DNA of 44,585 nucleotides from Halobacteriales archaeon QH_7_66_36 (GTDB lineage: Archaea > Halobacteriota > Halobacteria > Halobacteriales > Haloarculaceae). A model generated the notes under the pieces. The model ran no database searches. It was not told the origin of the DNA and saw only the letters and a program-made list of their open reading frames with translations. The stretch covers positions 1 through 44,585 of the forward strand of contig PXQV01000013.1 in assembly GCA_003021175.1 (NCBI GenBank), read 5' to 3'. The position numbers were made by a program, and so were the translations under genes. Of this stretch, positions 25,237-32,788 are shown in pieces (position 1 is the stretch's first letter; each line of letters opens with the position of its first letter).

Positions 25237-25626
25237 CTACAGCAGTCCCAAGACGTTACCGAGCGCGATACCGAGCACGGCGGCGAAGGCGAAGTGCAGG
25301 AGGACGAGCGGCGCGGCCGACCGGAGTTTCAGCCGGTAGGCGAAGCTCACCGCGAGCAGGTCGGCGACGAGCGTGACGAGGACGGCGACGCCGACGAGCA
25401 GCGAGGCGTCGAAGCCGATGGGCGCGCCGCCGCGACCGTACTGCTGGAGGAGGATCGAGACGGCGGCCGGAATCGGGGCGGCGTAGGCGGCGCGCTGTGA
25501 GGGAACGTCGCCGACGAAGAACGTCGCCGCGAGATGGAGCGTGACGGCGTAAAACAGCGTCGTCACCACGAAGGTGACGACGAGCGCGAGCAGCCCCCCG
25601 CCGGTCGCGCTCTGCAGCGGAAACAT
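25237..25626 (-). CDS. Four-helix membrane protein, haloarchaeal orphan
   Basis: This 129-residue protein has four hydrophobic segments: LLALVVTFVVTTLFYAVTLH, APIPAAVSILL, LLVGVAVLVTLVADLLAVSF and VLLHFAFAAVLGIALGNVLG. The charged loops SQRAAYA and YRLKLRS fit an integral membrane protein. I do not recognise a functional family; similar orphans occur next to tbp in other haloarchaea. The ATG at 25626 follows the tbp stop by 39 nt on the same strand, so co-transcription with tbp is possible. Confidence 0.7.
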   Translation of the reverse strand: MFPLQSATGGGLLALVVTFVVTTLFYAVTLHLAATFFVGDVPSQRAAYAAPIPAAVSILLQQYGRGGAPIGFDASLLVGVAVLVTLVADLLAVSFAYRLKLRSAAPLVLLHFAFAAVLGIALGNVLGLL

Positions 25627-25665
25627 GCTCCCGGATAGCCGGGGACGGCGCTTGTACGTGGCGGT

Positions 25666-26229
25666 TTAGTTGCCCAGCAGGCCCAGTTCTTCGAGCCGGG
25701 AGACGATCTTGTCGACCGCGTGTTCGGCGTCTTCCGGCTGTTTGCCGCCCGTGATGACGAGCTTCCCCGAGCCGAACAGGAGGGCGACGACGTCCGGGTC
25801 GTCGAGCCGGTAGACGAGCCCCGGGAACTGCTCGGGCTCGTACTCGATGTTCTCTAGGCCGAGCCCGATGGCGATGGCGTTGAGGTTGAGGTTGACGCCC
25901 AGATCCGCGGAGGTGACGATGTTCTGGACGACGATCTCCGGCTCGTCTTCCACCTTGATGTTGAGATCGCGGAGCTTGCCGAAGACGATGCGCAGCGACT
26001 GGTGGACGTCGTCGGTCGACTTGGCTCCAGTACAGACGATCTTCCCGGAGCGGAAGATGAGCGCGGCCGACTTCGGCTCCTGTGTCCGGTAGACGAGCCC
26101 CGGGAACTGCTCGGGGTCGTAGTCGGCCCCCTCCAGATCCATCGCCACCGACTGCAGATCCAGCTCCTGTCCGATGCCCGTCGACGCGACCACGTTCTCG
26201 ATGTTGATAGTCTCCTTCGGATCGTCCAT
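25666..26229 (-). CDS. tbp: TATA-box-binding protein
   Basis: This 187-residue protein shows two direct TBP repeats: INIENVVASTGIGQELDLQS with YDPEQFPGLVYRTQEPKSAA and IFRSGKIVCTGAKS, then VQNIVTSADLGVNLNLNAIA with YEPEQFPGLVYRLDDPD and LFGSGKLVITGGKQ. It is the general transcription factor that binds TATA boxes with TFB. The acidic composition is typical of halophiles. A very AT-rich promoter lies directly upstream. Haloarchaea often have several tbp paralogues; which type this is cannot be told here. Confidence 0.97.
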   Translation of the reverse strand: MDDPKETINIENVVASTGIGQELDLQSVAMDLEGADYDPEQFPGLVYRTQEPKSAALIFRSGKIVCTGAKSTDDVHQSLRIVFGKLRDLNIKVEDEPEIVVQNIVTSADLGVNLNLNAIAIGLGLENIEYEPEQFPGLVYRLDDPDVVALLFGSGKLVITGGKQPEDAEHAVDKIVSRLEELGLLGN

Positions 26230-26231
26230 GT

Positions 26232-26268
26232 TCGACTTAAGACACGTATTTAAGGCTTATAAAGGTAC
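26232..26268 (-). promoter_or_regulatory. tbp promoter
   Basis: The minus strand contains CCTTTATAAGCC and CCTTAAATACG within 40 nt of the tbp ATG. These two overlapping TATA-like elements predict a short or absent leader. Confidence 0.65.
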
Positions 26269-26394
26269 GTAATGAGGCGTGACATGTCCTTAGCTGGACA
26301 CTGTTGGGGCGGGCGCGGCGGCAGCGAGCAGACACGCGGCGAGACGGGGCCGTCGCATCGCCGGCTTCTTCTCTCCGGGTGGCCGAGACGGAAC

Positions 26395-27399
26395 GTGTAC
26401 CTGCTGGAGTTGGGCGGCGAGGACGACGCCTTCGCCGCTCGCGAGGCCGCGAGCGCCTGCTCGGACGTGGAGCGGGTCGCTCGCGGGCTGGCGACCGCCC
26501 GCGGCGCGACGGCCCGCGTGCGCGGTCTCGCTTACACCCACGCGGCGAGTGCCCTCGTCGGGACGGCGACCGGTGGCGTCGACGCGGCCGCCACACTCCT
26601 CGACGCCGCGACACTCGACCGAACTGGCAGCGTCGCCGTCCGGGCGCGTGACGTGCGGTCGGCCGCCGGCGTCTCCACCCAGCGCGCCGAGCGCGAACTC
26701 GGCGGCGTGCTCGTCGACCGCGGCTTCACCGTCGACTTGGACGATCCCGACCACGAGCTGCGGGCGCTGTTCTCGACCGACGGAGGCGACGCCGTCGCGG
26801 CGCTCGGCTGGCTCGAAGCCGAATCCGTCCGCGACTTCGGCGAGCGCCGCCCGACGGACAAGCCGTTCTTCCAACCCGGGAGCATGGACCCGCTGCTGGC
26901 GCGAGCGATTGCCAACATCGCCGGCGCGCGCCCGGGGCGGACGGTCCTCGACCCGATGTGTGGCACCGGCGGCGTGCTGATCGAGGCTGGGCTCGTCGGG
27001 GCGGACGTGCTCGGCAACGACGCGCAGTGGAAGATGGCCCGGGGCGCTCACGAGAATCTCGCGCGGTATCTCGCGGACGGCACACCCGGCCTGCCGGCTC
27101 CGGGCGCGTTCACCGTCGTTCGCGGCGACGCGACGCGGCTTCCTTTTACTGACGACGCGGCCGACTGCGTCGTCTTCGACGCTCCCTACGGCCGACAGTC
27201 GAAGATCGCGAACCGGTCGCTCGATGCCCTCGTCGCCGACGCGCTCGCGGAGTCGCGCCGGGTTGCGACCCGCGGGGTCGTCGTCGGCGACCGGTCGTGG
27301 GCCGACGCCGCTCGGCAGGCGGGCTGGACGGTGACGGAACAGTTCGTCCGGCCCGTCCACGGGACGCTCGACCGGCACGTCGTGGTGCTCTCCGGGTGA
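26395..27399 (+). CDS. THUMP-domain tRNA (guanine-10 N2) methyltransferase type
   Basis: This 334-residue protein from a GTG start begins VYLLELGGEDDAFAAREA, the usual family start. The N-terminal half is a THUMP region. The catalytic half has PFFQPGSMDPLLARAIANI, motif I DPMCGTGGVLIEAGL (about residue 185), VRGDATRLPF, and the DPPY-equivalent VFDAPYGRQSK (about 261). This is the Trm-G10/Trm11 family, which dimethylates G10 of archaeal tRNA. An in-frame ATG at 26272 would add 41 residues of poor conservation-like content and would sit in the tbp promoter, so I reject it. It is divergent from tbp. Confidence 0.87.
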   Translation: MYLLELGGEDDAFAAREAASACSDVERVARGLATARGATARVRGLAYTHAASALVGTATGGVDAAATLLDAATLDRTGSVAVRARDVRSAAGVSTQRAERELGGVLVDRGFTVDLDDPDHELRALFSTDGGDAVAALGWLEAESVRDFGERRPTDKPFFQPGSMDPLLARAIANIAGARPGRTVLDPMCGTGGVLIEAGLVGADVLGNDAQWKMARGAHENLARYLADGTPGLPAPGAFTVVRGDATRLPFTDDAADCVVFDAPYGRQSKIANRSLDALVADALAESRRVATRGVVVGDRSWADAARQAGWTVTEQFVRPVHGTLDRHVVVLSG

Positions 27400-27451
27400 A
27401 CCGGGCTGAGAGGTCTGCTCGGCTTGACGCGACGGCGAGCTCGGACACCGG

Positions 27452-27964
27452 TCACTCCTGACACCGGCACTCGTGGGAGAGCCGTGCAAAATTCGTGATG
27501 TACCCGTGGACGGTCACCGCGAGGTCGAACATCGCCTCGGCCTGCTGGGCGGCCGCAATCGTCTCTCGGTAGTACGCCGCCGCCCGGTTGTCGCGGTACA
27601 GTTGCTTCAAGCGTCGTGCGGTCTCCTCGGTCACGACGTTGAGTTCGGAACCGCGGTCGTAGGCACGGTCGTGACCTGCTCGGAAATCGTCGACCGTGTC
27701 GTTCGAGGCGGTGAGCGCGTAGAACTCGAGGGTGCGCTCGATGGCGGCGAACGACATCTCGATGACGCTGGTGTGGTAACCGTCTTGATCGCGGAGCAGC
27801 CGGCACGCATCCAGCAGGCGGCACGCTTTCCGCAGCTGGATCACGTCGGCGTCGTGGTCGCCGGGATCGAGCCACTCCTCGTAGTCCGGCTGGCCCAGCC
27901 GGCCGCCGAACACGTCCTCGGCGTGCGCGACGGCCTCGCCGAGGTCGTCTGGTTCGTCAGGCAT
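27452..27964 (-). CDS. HEPN-type helical protein of a MNT/HEPN pair
   Basis: This 170-residue, mostly alpha-helical protein begins MPDEPDDLGEAVAHAEDVFG. A central helix pair, YHTSVIEMSFAAIERTLEFY, resembles the HEPN core. The C-terminal end is RLSHECRCQE. No clear Rx4-6H catalytic motif is seen; the only R...H near the end is RLSH. Its start overlaps the 3' end of the nucleotidyltransferase gene by 8 nt, the usual arrangement of MNT/HEPN toxin-antitoxin pairs. Whether it is an RNase is open. Confidence 0.65.
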   Translation of the reverse strand: MPDEPDDLGEAVAHAEDVFGGRLGQPDYEEWLDPGDHDADVIQLRKACRLLDACRLLRDQDGYHTSVIEMSFAAIERTLEFYALTASNDTVDDFRAGHDRAYDRGSELNVVTEETARRLKQLYRDNRAAAYYRETIAAAQQAEAMFDLAVTVHGYITNFARLSHECRCQE

Positions 27965-28637
27965 TGTTCAACACCTCGGTCTTGATATTCCGGAGCGTGT
28001 CGCTGTCAACGAGCGTAATCGCGTCGGTGAACACTTCTTCGAGGCGGCCAACGTGGCCGCGGGCCGACTCGGGCGTTTCGACGAGGATTTGGAACTCGTA
28101 GCGGTCGCCGCCGAACCGCTCGTTTTCCAGTTCTTTCGCGAGTTCGTTGGCGTGGTGCTGGTCGGCGCGCTCAGCGGCGAGCACCCAGAGGTCGATGTCG
28201 CTCTGGCGGTCGGCCCGGCCGCGGGCGACGCTGCCGAACACGAGGACGCCCTCGACGGCACTGAGGTCGTCGCGGATGCGGTCGAGTGCCGCACGGAGGG
28301 GCGGGTGGAACTCCGGTTGCGGGATGCGCAGGACGGGGTCCTCGGGCTTCGTGACTCGAGTTCGATTGATACCCACCAGTCGGCGGTTCCCTTGGGTATC
28401 GACGGCGACCAGCCCGTTGGCTTCGAGAGCGTCGACGGCGCGCTTCACCGACTGGGCGGCGTTATCGGTGAGCCGCCCGAGTTCACGGATCGTAAACTGC
28501 TCGTAGGGGTTGTCGAGCAACAGCCGGAGGAGGTCGTTGGTGGCCGAGTGGCGGAACAGGTCTGGATTTGGTGCCGGTACTGGGAGCCCGACCGTCGGCT
28601 GCACTGCGTCGTCCGCCGGAGTGTCTTGTTCTACCAT
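27957..28637 (-). CDS. HTH plus minimal nucleotidyltransferase (MNT)
   Basis: This 226-residue protein has an N-terminal winged-helix region (LLDNPYEQFTIRELGRLTDN, SVKRAVDALEANGLVAVD). A nucleotidyltransferase domain follows with VLVFGSVARGRADRQSDIDL (GS...DxD metal site, about residue 135). In known pairs the MNT partner adenylylates or otherwise neutralises the HEPN toxin; the HTH could autoregulate. A TATA element AAAATTATTGTC lies about 30 nt above the ATG at 28637. It is followed by the HEPN gene with an 8-nt overlap. It is divergent from rlmE. Confidence 0.82.
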   Translation of the reverse strand: MVEQDTPADDAVQPTVGLPVPAPNPDLFRHSATNDLLRLLLDNPYEQFTIRELGRLTDNAAQSVKRAVDALEANGLVAVDTQGNRRLVGINRTRVTKPEDPVLRIPQPEFHPPLRAALDRIRDDLSAVEGVLVFGSVARGRADRQSDIDLWVLAAERADQHHANELAKELENERFGGDRYEFQILVETPESARGHVGRLEEVFTDAITLVDSDTLRNIKTEVLNNA

Positions 28638-28661
28638 AGGTTACGCGTCACGTCTGACGAG

Positions 28662-28676
28662 ACAATAATTTTCCGG
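28662..28676 (-). promoter_or_regulatory. TATA box of the MNT/HEPN operon
   Basis: GAAAATTATTGTCTC on the minus strand lies about 30 nt upstream of the MNT start codon. Confidence 0.5.
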
Positions 28677-28808
28677 GCCGGTGTGACCGCGTTCGGACCC
28701 GGTTCTATCCGATGTCCCTTTCCGCTTCGATGGCTTCCATCCCTGCATGAACGCGAATTCGCCGGCAGTTCCCGTATGGAATACGTCGAGGATTCAGGTG
28801 GGAAACCA

Positions 28809-29567
28809 ATGACCGGCAAGGATCAGTACTACAACCGAGCGAAACAGGAGGGCTACCGCTCCCGTTCGGCGTACAAACTCCAGCAACTCGACGAGACGAG
28901 CGGGCTGTTCGAGCCGGGCGACACGGTCGTCGATCTGGGCGCGGCACCGGGCGGCTGGCTGCAGGTCGCGAGCGAGCGCGTCGGCGAGGACGGCTCGGTG
29001 CTCGGGGTCGATCTTCAGCGCATCGAGGATATCGAGGGCGTCGAGACGCTCCGTGGCGACGTGACGGAGGCGTCGACCCGCGAGGCGATACGCGACGAGG
29101 TGGGAGAGGCGGACGTGGTGGTGTCGGACATGGCACCAAACATGACCGGCGAGTACAATCTCGATCACGCCCGTTCGGTCCACCTCGCGCGGACCGCCTT
29201 CGAGACCGCACTCGACCTGCTGGGACCGGAGGGCGACCTCGCGGTGAAGGTGTTCGAAGGCCCGGATCTGGCGGACCTCCGCGAGGAGATGGAGTCGGAG
29301 TTCGAGTACGTCCGGGCCGTCCACCCCGAGGCGTCGCGTGACGCCTCCTCGGAGCTGTATCTCGTCGCGAAGGGGCGACTCACCGCGCCCGTCCGCGAGG
29401 GCGACGAGTTGGACGTGGAGGTACAGGACGTCGGCAGCGACGGCGACGGCGTCGCGAAGGTGGACGGCTTCACGGTGTTCGTCCCCGACACCGATACCGG
29501 CGAGACGGTCACGGTGCGCGTCGAGGACGTGAAGCCGCGGTACGCGTTCGCCGAGCGCGTCGAGTAG
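28809..29567 (+). CDS. rlmE: 23S rRNA 2'-O-methyltransferase RlmE (FtsJ) with TRAM domain
   Basis: The 252-residue product starts MTGKDQYYNRAKQEGYRSRS, with the conserved Lys of the KDxYYxxAK motif. SAM motif VVDLGAAPGGWLQVASE is followed by DVVVSDMAPNMTGEYNLDH (catalytic Asp) and DLAVKVFEGPDL (catalytic Lys and Glu, the K-D-K-E set). The C-terminal 60 residues form a TRAM domain (LDVEVQDVGSDGDGVAKVDG, FVPDTDTGETVTVRV), a fusion seen in haloarchaea. I prefer the ATG at 28809; an in-frame ATG at 28776 would add 11 residues that are not typical. It converges directly with the transporter gene. Confidence 0.94.
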   Translation: MTGKDQYYNRAKQEGYRSRSAYKLQQLDETSGLFEPGDTVVDLGAAPGGWLQVASERVGEDGSVLGVDLQRIEDIEGVETLRGDVTEASTREAIRDEVGEADVVVSDMAPNMTGEYNLDHARSVHLARTAFETALDLLGPEGDLAVKVFEGPDLADLREEMESEFEYVRAVHPEASRDASSELYLVAKGRLTAPVREGDELDVEVQDVGSDGDGVAKVDGFTVFVPDTDTGETVTVRVEDVKPRYAFAERVE

Positions 29568-30290
29568 TCAGCCCATGATGTGGTCGGCGCGGCCCGACTC
29601 CGCCGACCGGACGGCGTTCGTCACCAGATACACGAACGGCGTGTCGACGACGGCGATGAGGAGCTTGAGCGCGTACTGGCCGACGAGGAGGCCGAGCACG
29701 ACCGTGGTCGGGAGCTGTGGGCCGATGCCGGCGACCTGCGGGAGGATGTAGAAGGCGATGCCGACGAAGACCACGGTATCGAGCGCCTGCGAGGTAGCCG
29801 TCGACGCGAGGTTGCGGAGCCACAGCTTCCCGCGACCGGTCCGCTGGCGGATCGCGTGGAAGACGAACACGTCCCAGTTTTGCGAGAGGAGATACGCGAC
29901 GAGCGAGCCGGCGACGATGTTGGTCGAGGCTCCGAGCACCGCGGCGAACTGGCCGGGGTCGATGCTCGACTGTGCCGCCGGCGCCGCGATGGTCGAGTAG
30001 ACCAGACCGAGCATGACGAAGTTCATCAGGAACGCGACGTTGACCAGCCGTCGGGCGGCGCGTTTCCCGTACAGTTCCGTGTAGCAGTCGGAGGCGAAGA
30101 AGGTGAGCGCGTACGCCAGCGCCGCGCCGGGCAACACCAGCGAACTACCGGAGTACGGCAGCGAGAACGGCACGTCGAACGCCAGCACCTTCGCCGCGGT
30201 GAGCTGGGCGGTGACCAGCGCGGTGACGAACAGCGCGGCGAGCACCGTCGCGCCGAGCGGGAGCCCCCGGCCCGGATCAGTCGTCATCAT
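29568..30290 (-). CDS. Queuosine/preQ0 precursor transporter (YhhQ/VUT family)
   Basis: This 240-residue protein has six hydrophobic segments. YhhQ signatures are AAKVLAFDVPFSLPYSGSSL, ALTFFASDCYTELYGKRAAR, LLSQNWDVFVFHAIR, LWLRNLASTATSQALDTVVF and PFVYLVTNAV. In archaea the family probably imports 7-deazaguanine precursors used for archaeosine in tRNA. The start could be either of two adjacent ATGs. Its 5' end overlaps the RHH gene by 14 nt, so translation is coupled and the pair form one transcript. Confidence 0.88.
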   Translation of the reverse strand: MMTTDPGRGLPLGATVLAALFVTALVTAQLTAAKVLAFDVPFSLPYSGSSLVLPGAALAYALTFFASDCYTELYGKRAARRLVNVAFLMNFVMLGLVYSTIAAPAAQSSIDPGQFAAVLGASTNIVAGSLVAYLLSQNWDVFVFHAIRQRTGRGKLWLRNLASTATSQALDTVVFVGIAFYILPQVAGIGPQLPTTVVLGLLVGQYALKLLIAVVDTPFVYLVTNAVRSAESGRADHIMG

Positions 30291-30459
30291 CGGCCTCCAG
30301 CCGCCCGTGGCGGGCGTCGATCTCGTCGAGGATGTCCAGATTCTTCCGGATCGACGCGCGGATGGCGTCGCTCCGGTTCACGTACTTGCCGTCCGGGCCG
30401 ACGTGGTCGTCGAGGTCGGCGAGCAGTTCGCCGGGTATCTCGACGCTTATCTTGGGCAT
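30277..30459 (-). CDS. Ribbon-helix-helix (CopG-type) DNA-binding protein, target of integration
   Basis: This 60-residue protein starts MPKISVEIPGELLADLDDHV, the beta-strand/helix start of RHH regulators. The second helix is SDAIRASIRKNLDILDEIDA and the tail is acidic. Its first four codons lie in the 12-bp repeat that forms the element junction. Its upstream DNA now belongs to the element: AAGGTGA stands 7 nt before the ATG as a good Shine-Dalgarno, unlike the leaderless promoter found at the other end (39775-39781). The reading frame itself is intact. It may regulate the overlapping transporter gene. Confidence 0.85.
   Translation of the reverse strand: MPKISVEIPGELLADLDDHVGPDGKYVNRSDAIRASIRKNLDILDEIDARHGRLEADDDD
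30448..30459. repeat. attL, left copy of a 12-bp direct repeat
   Basis: TATCTTGGGCAT at this position recurs exactly at 39742-39753. On the minus strand it is ATGCCCAAGATA, the first four codons of the RHH gene. The two copies bound the AT-rich island and its integrase, so they are read as attachment sites. Confidence 0.8.
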
Positions 30460-30690
30460 TAGTTGCTCACCTTCTAGAGACTCTATTATCTACTACCTGT
30501 ACAACGACGGTCCGTGCTGGCTGTCTGAATGCTCGCATAGTATTCTCGTAGGAATATCCAAGGTAGCCGATTAAAAACTCACCGCTCGTCAGCGGGACCA
30601 TTCAGTAACTAACTGATCGCTCGCAGAACAGGTTGGTTAGTATCTGCTCTATTGGACAGGGGTGATTAGGTAGGTTGGTGCCGTTCTCTC
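30460..30690. promoter_or_regulatory. Left-end non-coding DNA of the element with new RHH 5' region
   Basis: This AT-rich stretch holds no gene. On the minus strand it contains a TATA-like GAGTTTTTAATCGG (about 30568-30581) and, just before the RHH ATG, TAGAAGGTGAGCAACTA with Shine-Dalgarno AGGTGA. The element therefore supplies a replacement promoter and ribosome-binding site to the RHH-transporter pair. Both are inferred. Confidence 0.5.
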
Positions 30691-32625
30691 TTACTCAAGA
30701 TGAGGCGGGAACTTATTATAGATCGTTATCTGGAGGATATCCATTTGGTCCCAGATTGACTTTTCTCGGGGTTGACGACTAAGTTCAACAAAACTTTCTG
30801 CTTCGTCTCGGGATTCGGCAAAGGGCAGATCAGTAACTGCGTCGATACCATCTTCACAGAGACGCTGATATGCGTCGTCTGGATCCAATTGAATTTGTCC
30901 GAGGCTTAGATTCACAACCTCCGTTTCTGGGTCCAATTCATAGCGATCATCGCTACCAGAAACAATCAAGAATTTTGCGTCCCCAACTTCGTCATCCCAT
31001 TCCCTTATGAGACCGCCCTCAAAGACATCTAAGTCAGTCTGTTGAATCGACTCGTAACCGTGTTCAGTCGGTTGAGAGGGGTCAAGGATAGCAACAATAG
31101 GGCGAGTGACAACAACTTCTTCTGTTGCTTTCTTCACTTCTTCCAAGCACTCTTCCGCCGTCTCTCTCGTTAGGTCCATATCCATATGATTCTGGATTGT
31201 CTCCAACGCCTCTTCATTCACCGTTATGGGGACATACAAGTCTGTGTCAGTAGCCAGACCGACTCGATGCATAAACTCAAGCTCGTCAAGAATCGCCGGT
31301 TCTGGGACATCCGGTGTCTCAATCGGCTCAGTAAGATGCTGTGTAACCGATTCTCCTTGATCCACGATCTCGATTTTCACGGTATCGAACGAACCGTTCT
31401 CTTTCAAATCCAATAATTCGAGGAGTTGCCATATTGGGAGCTGCCATAATTTGAATTGGTAGGTGTGTTGGCTTAATCCTCCAATTAAGGCATCTGGATT
31501 GTTTGTGAATGTCCCTCCCATCGAGATAGGATAGTCATAAGATGTGGAAGAATCGCCCTCAGTTTTGACAACTAAATCATTTCCGTGTTTTTCGAAGGCC
31601 ACCGCTATCTGTCCGGTAATTGGACCTGATCTTCTCTCAAATGTTTCCGGGAATTTCTCTTCAGGAATCCAAACGGTGGCATCTGAATTCCTAATGTCTT
31701 TCATTTGGTATGAGGTGTCCTCTTCATGATTCGGAGTGATACCATAGAAGCGGGCACTGAGAGTGACTGAACTATCGTTGCTCTCTGATTCCTTGAGTGC
31801 TTGGTCAATATCATAAATATGGGTGTAGAGGTCATGGACAACGCCCGCAGTTGCGACTGATTGCTCTCTCAGAATCTCAACCGGAGCTATGAAAGTGAAA
31901 GGCTCACCACTGCTTTGTTCTCCGCTCTCCTTTGCCAGAAACGTAACAAACGGCTCATCTATGTCGATCTCAGCTTCGTCATTACCGGTTTCAAGCTTGG
32001 CATGAAAACCAGACATAGGAGTAACCCGAGTACCATGCTTCACAGCATTATATGCTTCATCGAATTGTAGGAAAAATCGAGATATGTCACCTAGCTTTCT
32101 TTTTACAGAGGATAGAGACACATTAACCGCTTCGTCTACTGAATCTACGGTGAGTTCGGTATCCTCGTCAAGAAGTTGTTCAAGTGTTATTTTATCCTGA
32201 TTTATGGTGTTGTAACCAAGTTGTCCCTTCAGCCACTCGTCCGCAGATTCATCCGCGTATTCTTGAGTTACCTCTTCGAATCCATCGTCTCGGATCGTCG
32301 TAAAGATCTCCTTGACGTTATCTGGTCTAGTTCCCGTGAATGCTTCTATAAAGTCCACACCTGAATCTAACCGGCTGTAAAGGTAGATTCCAAATTCTTC
32401 AGCATATTGCATCGTTTCCCTGAACACAGCAACATTCGCGTAAATTTTCGCATTGTCACGTTGCTCATCTGTGTCGAACTCATCCAACCCTGCGTCGAGG
32501 CTCGCAATTGATTTTTGAATGTGTGTCCAACCAAGCGTTGGATCGTGTCGTGATTCGAAATGCTGATCAGCACTAGCCGATGACCCACCGGTATTGAATT
32601 CCGACTCTTCGAAGGTATCTGTCAT
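30691..32625 (-). CDS. Large HEPN-like protein of unknown function
   Basis: This 644-residue protein starts at ATG 32625 (MTDTFEESEFN). An early helical region (TLGWTHIQKSIASLDAGLDE) and a central FFLQFDEAYNAVKHGTRVTP segment, with its NxVKHG motif, resemble HEPN/Cthe_2314-type helical domains. The remainder is beta-rich and acidic without a recognised domain. A TATA-like TTTTTGATATAC lies about 25 nt above this ATG, which supports a leaderless start. The longer frame from 32802 would overlap the lipoprotein gene and adds unlike residues. It follows the lipoprotein gene on the same strand. No function is assigned. Confidence 0.6.
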   Translation of the reverse strand: MTDTFEESEFNTGGSSASADQHFESRHDPTLGWTHIQKSIASLDAGLDEFDTDEQRDNAKIYANVAVFRETMQYAEEFGIYLYSRLDSGVDFIEAFTGTRPDNVKEIFTTIRDDGFEEVTQEYADESADEWLKGQLGYNTINQDKITLEQLLDEDTELTVDSVDEAVNVSLSSVKRKLGDISRFFLQFDEAYNAVKHGTRVTPMSGFHAKLETGNDEAEIDIDEPFVTFLAKESGEQSSGEPFTFIAPVEILREQSVATAGVVHDLYTHIYDIDQALKESESNDSSVTLSARFYGITPNHEEDTSYQMKDIRNSDATVWIPEEKFPETFERRSGPITGQIAVAFEKHGNDLVVKTEGDSSTSYDYPISMGGTFTNNPDALIGGLSQHTYQFKLWQLPIWQLLELLDLKENGSFDTVKIEIVDQGESVTQHLTEPIETPDVPEPAILDELEFMHRVGLATDTDLYVPITVNEEALETIQNHMDMDLTRETAEECLEEVKKATEEVVVTRPIVAILDPSQPTEHGYESIQQTDLDVFEGGLIREWDDEVGDAKFLIVSGSDDRYELDPETEVVNLSLGQIQLDPDDAYQRLCEDGIDAVTDLPFAESRDEAESFVELSRQPREKSIWDQMDILQITIYNKFPPHLE

Positions 32626-32788
32626 AGAAGAATGTTCAAGCGTGTATATCAAAAATGCTCTTATGATCTGAGTTGTCCTCCAACCTTGCGTATCTCTCAC
32701 CGGACTCACTAGTTCTTTTGTCTCTAATAGAGAATTAGTAAATTGGCTACTCTGACGTGAGTAGCACTTGTCTACAGCAGAGTTCACA

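Noticed and set aside
26272-26394. Upstream ATG for the THUMP methyltransferase
   Set aside because: It overlaps the tbp promoter region and adds 41 residues without the usual family start; GTG 26395 gives the expected N terminus.
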